Assembly (NCBI GenBank): GCA_007131945.1
Contig: SLPP01000300.1
Location: forward strand, 1-15,175
Reading direction: 5' to 3'
Length of the DNA: 15,175 nt
Origin: Paracoccaceae bacterium
Lineage (GTDB): Bacteria; Pseudomonadota; Alphaproteobacteria; Rhodobacterales; Rhodobacteraceae
Positions 13,058-15,175 of this stretch are shown here, one piece after another. Under the pieces are notes generated by a model. The model ran no database searches and was not told the origin of the DNA. It saw only the letters and a program-made list of their open reading frames with translations. Within the stretch, counting starts at the first letter, position 1; the number at the start of each line of letters is the position of its first letter. The position numbers were made by a program, and so were the translations under genes.

Positions 13058-13140
13058 CCGCCGCTCCTTGCCACTGGTCGTGCCCGGGCCGCGAGCCTAT
13101 AACCCGGAAGGAAGGAAACGCAACGCGCGAGGATGACGAG
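13058..13140. promoter_or_regulatory. Compact divergent promoter between the flavoprotein and prx genes
   Basis: The 83-bp gap holds one A/T-rich core, CCTATAAC (13096-13103). On the + strand TATAAC (13098-13103) can be the -10 of the peroxiredoxin gene, although its -35 is weak. On the - strand TATAGG (13101-13096), with TTGCGT (13123-13118) 16 bp away, can be the flavoprotein promoter. The two -10 elements overlap, so the promoters would compete. Confidence 0.4.
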
Positions 13141-13626
13141 ATGACGCTTTCCATTGGCGACAGCCTGCCCGACGCCACCCTGGTCCGCATGGGCGCCAAG
13201 GGCCCCGAGCAGGTCCAGCTCTCCGAGGTGCTCAAGGGCCGCAAGGTCGTGCTCTTCGCCCTGCCCGGGGCCTTCACCGGCCCGTGCTCGACCGCGCATC
13301 TGCCCAGCTTCATCCGCACCGCCGAGGCGTTCCGCGAAAAGGGCGTCGACGAGATCGTCTGCTTGTCCGTCAACGACCCGTTCACGCAGAAGGCCTGGGC
13401 GAAGGATACCGGCGCCGACCAGGCCGGGATCACCTTCCTCGGCGATGCCGACGGCTCGTTCACCAGGGGACTGGGTATGGATTTCACCGCCCCGCATCTG
13501 GGCCTCATCGGCCGGTCGAACCGCTACGCGCTCCTGCTCGAGGACGGCGTGATCAGGGAAGCCAATATCGACAAACCCGGTGTCTGCGAGATCTCGACGG
13601 GCGAGGCGCTGCTGGAAAAGGTCTGA
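13141..13626 (+). CDS. Peroxiredoxin, Prx5/type II family (first copy)
   Basis: This 161-residue thiol peroxidase reduces hydrogen peroxide and organic peroxides. The peroxidatic cysteine is C49 in PGAFTGPC, which keeps the PxxxTxxC pattern but has Gly-Pro where the family usually has Pro-Thr. Other cysteines are C74 and C149, and the active-site arginine is probably R128 in GRSNRYALLLEDG. Length fits the family. No signal peptide is seen, so it is cytoplasmic. The ATG at 13141 has a GAGGA Shine-Dalgarno. A close paralogue follows after 28 bases, so this is a tandem pair in one transcript. The reductant, probably glutaredoxin/GSH or thioredoxin as for type II enzymes, is not encoded nearby. 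Confidence 0.92.
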   Translation: MTLSIGDSLPDATLVRMGAKGPEQVQLSEVLKGRKVVLFALPGAFTGPCSTAHLPSFIRTAEAFREKGVDEIVCLSVNDPFTQKAWAKDTGADQAGITFLGDADGSFTRGLGMDFTAPHLGLIGRSNRYALLLEDGVIREANIDKPGVCEISTGEALLEKV

Positions 13627-13654
13627 CCCGCGGCAAGGCGAAAGGAGCCGGGAC

Positions 13655-14152
13655 ATGCCGAAACAGACGCTGTCGGTGGGCATGGCCCTGCCCGACGCCA
13701 CGCTGCTGACCTTCGGCGCCGACGGCCCGCAGCCGGTGCGCCTGCACGACCGGCTGAAGGGCAACCGCGTCGTCATCTTCGCCGTCCCCGGCGCCTTCAC
13801 GCCGACCTGCGATTCGGCGCATCTGCCGAGTTTCATCCGCACCGCCGAGGCCTTCCGCGAAAAGGGCGTGGACGAGATCATCTGCCTCTCGGTCAACGAC
13901 GTGCACGTGATGCGCTACTGGGGCGAGATCGCGGGCGCCGCGGCGGCCGGCATCACCATGCTCGCCGATCCGGCGGCCGAATTCACCTGCGCCCTCGGCA
14001 TGGAGTACTCCGCCCCGGAAACCGGCATGCTGAACCGCTCGCGCCGCTACGCCATGCTGGTCGAGGACGGGGTTGTCACGGTCCTGCATGTCGAGGAAAG
14101 GCGCGGCGTGTGCGAGATCTCCGGCGGCGAGGCGCTGCTCGCGGCGCTCTGA
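13655..14152 (+). CDS. Peroxiredoxin, Prx5/type II family (second copy)
   Basis: This 165-residue paralogue of the gene before it has the canonical PGAFTPTC active site with peroxidatic C52. Further cysteines are C77 and C153, shared with the first copy, and C112, which is unique. The active-site arginine is probably R131 in NRSRRYAMLVEDG. The central block, residues 55-82, is nearly identical to the first copy while the C-terminal third has diverged (MEYSAPETGM and VTVLHVEERR). The ATG at 13655 follows AAAGGAG. An earlier in-frame ATG at 13580 lies inside the first copy and is rejected. The differences suggest the copies differ in substrate or reductant, but that is inference. Confidence 0.92.
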   Translation: MPKQTLSVGMALPDATLLTFGADGPQPVRLHDRLKGNRVVIFAVPGAFTPTCDSAHLPSFIRTAEAFREKGVDEIICLSVNDVHVMRYWGEIAGAAAAGITMLADPAAEFTCALGMEYSAPETGMLNRSRRYAMLVEDGVVTVLHVEERRGVCEISGGEALLAAL

Positions 14153-14153
14153 C

Positions 14154-14174
14154 CGCATCCCGCATCCCGCATCC
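14154..14174. repeat. Short tandem repeat, CGCATCC x3
   Basis: Three exact 7-bp units begin one base after the stop codon of the second peroxiredoxin. It is probably a slippage-type microsatellite with no clear function. Confidence 0.7.
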
Positions 14175-14193
14175 CGCTCGGCACCGCATCGGC

Positions 14194-14220
14194 GCGGCAT
14201 TCCGGTTCCCCCGGATCCGC
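14194..14220 (+). terminator. Imperfect hairpin after the peroxiredoxin pair
   Basis: GCGG-CAT-TCCGG pairs with CCGGA-T-CCGC around a TTCCC loop, with a small internal loop. No T-run follows, so this is at most a weak terminator or a 3'-end stem. Confidence 0.35.
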
Positions 14221-14235
14221 ATCGCCCCTCCCCAC

Positions 14236-14251
14236 GAAATCCCCAGATTTC
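14236..14251. promoter_or_regulatory. Inverted repeat GAAATC-N4-GATTTC upstream of the hydrolase
   Basis: Two perfect 6-bp arms separated by four bases lie about 65 bases before the hydrolase start, in a region otherwise lacking a clear promoter. It could be an operator for a dimeric regulator, but chance is possible. Confidence 0.3.
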
Positions 14252-14315
14252 CCCCAAGCGTTCGCGCCGCCGGCCTCGTATCCTCCCCGGTATCCGACCG
14301 AAGGAGGATCTAAGC

Positions 14316-15175
14316 ATGAAACAGCACGAGGTAACCGGCAGCGGTGGCCTGCGGCTGCATGTGCGCGAATGGGGCAACCCCGAAGGCCCGCCCATCCTGT
14401 TCGTTCACGGCGTCGCGCAGTGCCACATGTGCTGGGAGAAGCAGGTCGCGGGCGAGCTTGGCCGCGATTTCCGCCTGGTCGCGCCCGACCTGCGCGGGCA
14501 TGGCATGTCGGACAAGCCGGGAACGCCCGACCACTACGCCGAGCCCGAACTCTGGGCGCAGGACATCGCCGCGGTGATCGAGACGCTGGAACTCGACCGG
14601 CCGGTTCTGGTGGGCTGGTCGCTCGGCGGCATGGTCGCCTGCGACTACCTGCTGCATGTCGGGGAGGACGCGGTGGCTGGACTGAACCTCGTCTGCGGCG
14701 TGGTCACGCCCCGGCTCGAGGACAAGGGCCTGATGCTCGGCCCCGGCTTCACCGCGCATGTCGAGGGGCTGCGCTCGGACGACCTGCCGACCCGGATCGA
14801 TGCCGTCCGCGCCTTCCTGCGCGACCAGACCGAGAACGACATGCCGCCCGAGACCTTCGAGCGCGCGCTCGGCTGGAACATCATTGTCCCGCCGGCGGTG
14901 TTTTCCGGCATCGGCGCCCGCGAACGTTTCTCGCACGCGGTGCTCGAGCGGCTCGGCCTGCCCGTCCTCGTTTCCTGGGGGCGCGAGGACAGGGTCACCC
15001 TGCCGCGCCTTGCCGACCACATCCTGGAAACCTGCCCCACTGCGCGCGCCTCGTGGTACGAGGCGACCGGGCATCAGCCGTTCCTCGAACAGTCCGAACG
15101 CTTCGACCGCGAACTCGCCGCCTTCGTGACCGAGGCCCGCGCGGAGCGCCCCGAAGCAGGCCCAGTCGCAGGCCC
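14316..15175 (+). CDS. Alpha/beta hydrolase, 3' end cut by the window edge
   Basis: This alpha/beta-hydrolase-fold protein is open for 286 codons to the end of the window. The catalytic triad is complete: S102 in GWSLGG, D225 in WGREDRV and H253 in TGHQPF, with the oxyanion-hole HG at 31-32. The APDLRGHGMSDKP stretch (56-68) is typical of the haloperoxidase, esterase and BioH-like group. No signal peptide is seen. The ATG at 14316 follows a very strong GGAGG Shine-Dalgarno. The fold ends soon after the triad histidine in most relatives, so only a short tail is probably missing. The tail here is rich in Ala, Glu and Pro. The substrate cannot be told from sequence. Confidence 0.88.
   Translation, partial: MKQHEVTGSGGLRLHVREWGNPEGPPILFVHGVAQCHMCWEKQVAGELGRDFRLVAPDLRGHGMSDKPGTPDHYAEPELWAQDIAAVIETLELDRPVLVGWSLGGMVACDYLLHVGEDAVAGLNLVCGVVTPRLEDKGLMLGPGFTAHVEGLRSDDLPTRIDAVRAFLRDQTENDMPPETFERALGWNIIVPPAVFSGIGARERFSHAVLERLGLPVLVSWGREDRVTLPRLADHILETCPTARASWYEATGHQPFLEQSERFDRELAAFVTEARAERPEAGPVAG

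Noticed and set aside
11579..13102. Long open frame on the + strand opposite rsmD and the flavoprotein (507 codons)
   Set aside because: Antisense shadow; both - strand genes have clear family motifs.

Overview
This window is very GC-rich and densely coded, with short gaps, ATGA/TGATG stop-start overlaps and codons that mostly end in G or C. The gene content (class III alcohol dehydrogenase with S-formylglutathione hydrolase, an HDAC-like gene with xseB-ispA-dxs, cytochrome cd1 nitrite reductase, and a FadJ-type beta-oxidation enzyme) fits an alphaproteobacterium, most likely a denitrifying or facultatively anaerobic member of the Rhodobacterales (Paracoccus/Rhodobacter relatives). The NirS sequence resembles the Paracoccus enzyme closely, by recall of that sequence. 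No mobile element, CRISPR array, tRNA or rRNA was seen.

Layout. 1-2812 (+): the end of a beta-oxidation operon, with a thiolase C-terminus, a small cupin protein and the fused enoyl-CoA hydratase/3-hydroxyacyl-CoA dehydrogenase, all overlapping. 2813-3111: a convergent intergenic region with hairpins and an acyl-CoA-regulator-like inverted repeat (TTTTGCAA-N4-TTGCAAAA). 3112-5060 (-): frmA-fghA, the glutathione-dependent formaldehyde oxidation pair. 5181-9145 (+): HDAC-like deacylase, xseB, ispA, dxs, a tightly coupled operon that includes the entry step of the MEP isoprenoid pathway and a prenyl diphosphate synthase. 9146-9476: a promoter, a 12-bp palindrome at the predicted transcription start, and a long hairpin-rich leader. 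9477-11219 (+): nirS on its own, closed by a strong bidirectional terminator. 11290-13057 (-): a ferredoxin-reductase-type flavoprotein and rsmD. 13141-14152 (+): two tandem Prx5-type peroxiredoxins, divergent from the flavoprotein. 14316 to the end (+): an alpha/beta hydrolase, open at the window edge.

How it fits together. Most of the window is core metabolism: fatty-acid oxidation, formaldehyde detoxification, isoprenoid precursors, ribosomal RNA modification and peroxide defence. The standout is nirS, the catalytic gene of denitrification. It is separated from any heme d1 biosynthesis or electron-donor gene within the window, and its upstream region looks regulated but has no canonical FNR/NNR box that I can find. 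I see no clearly undescribed multi-gene system. The best leads are regulatory: the nirS leader with a possible short leader peptide, and the operator-like repeat stranded between convergent genes.
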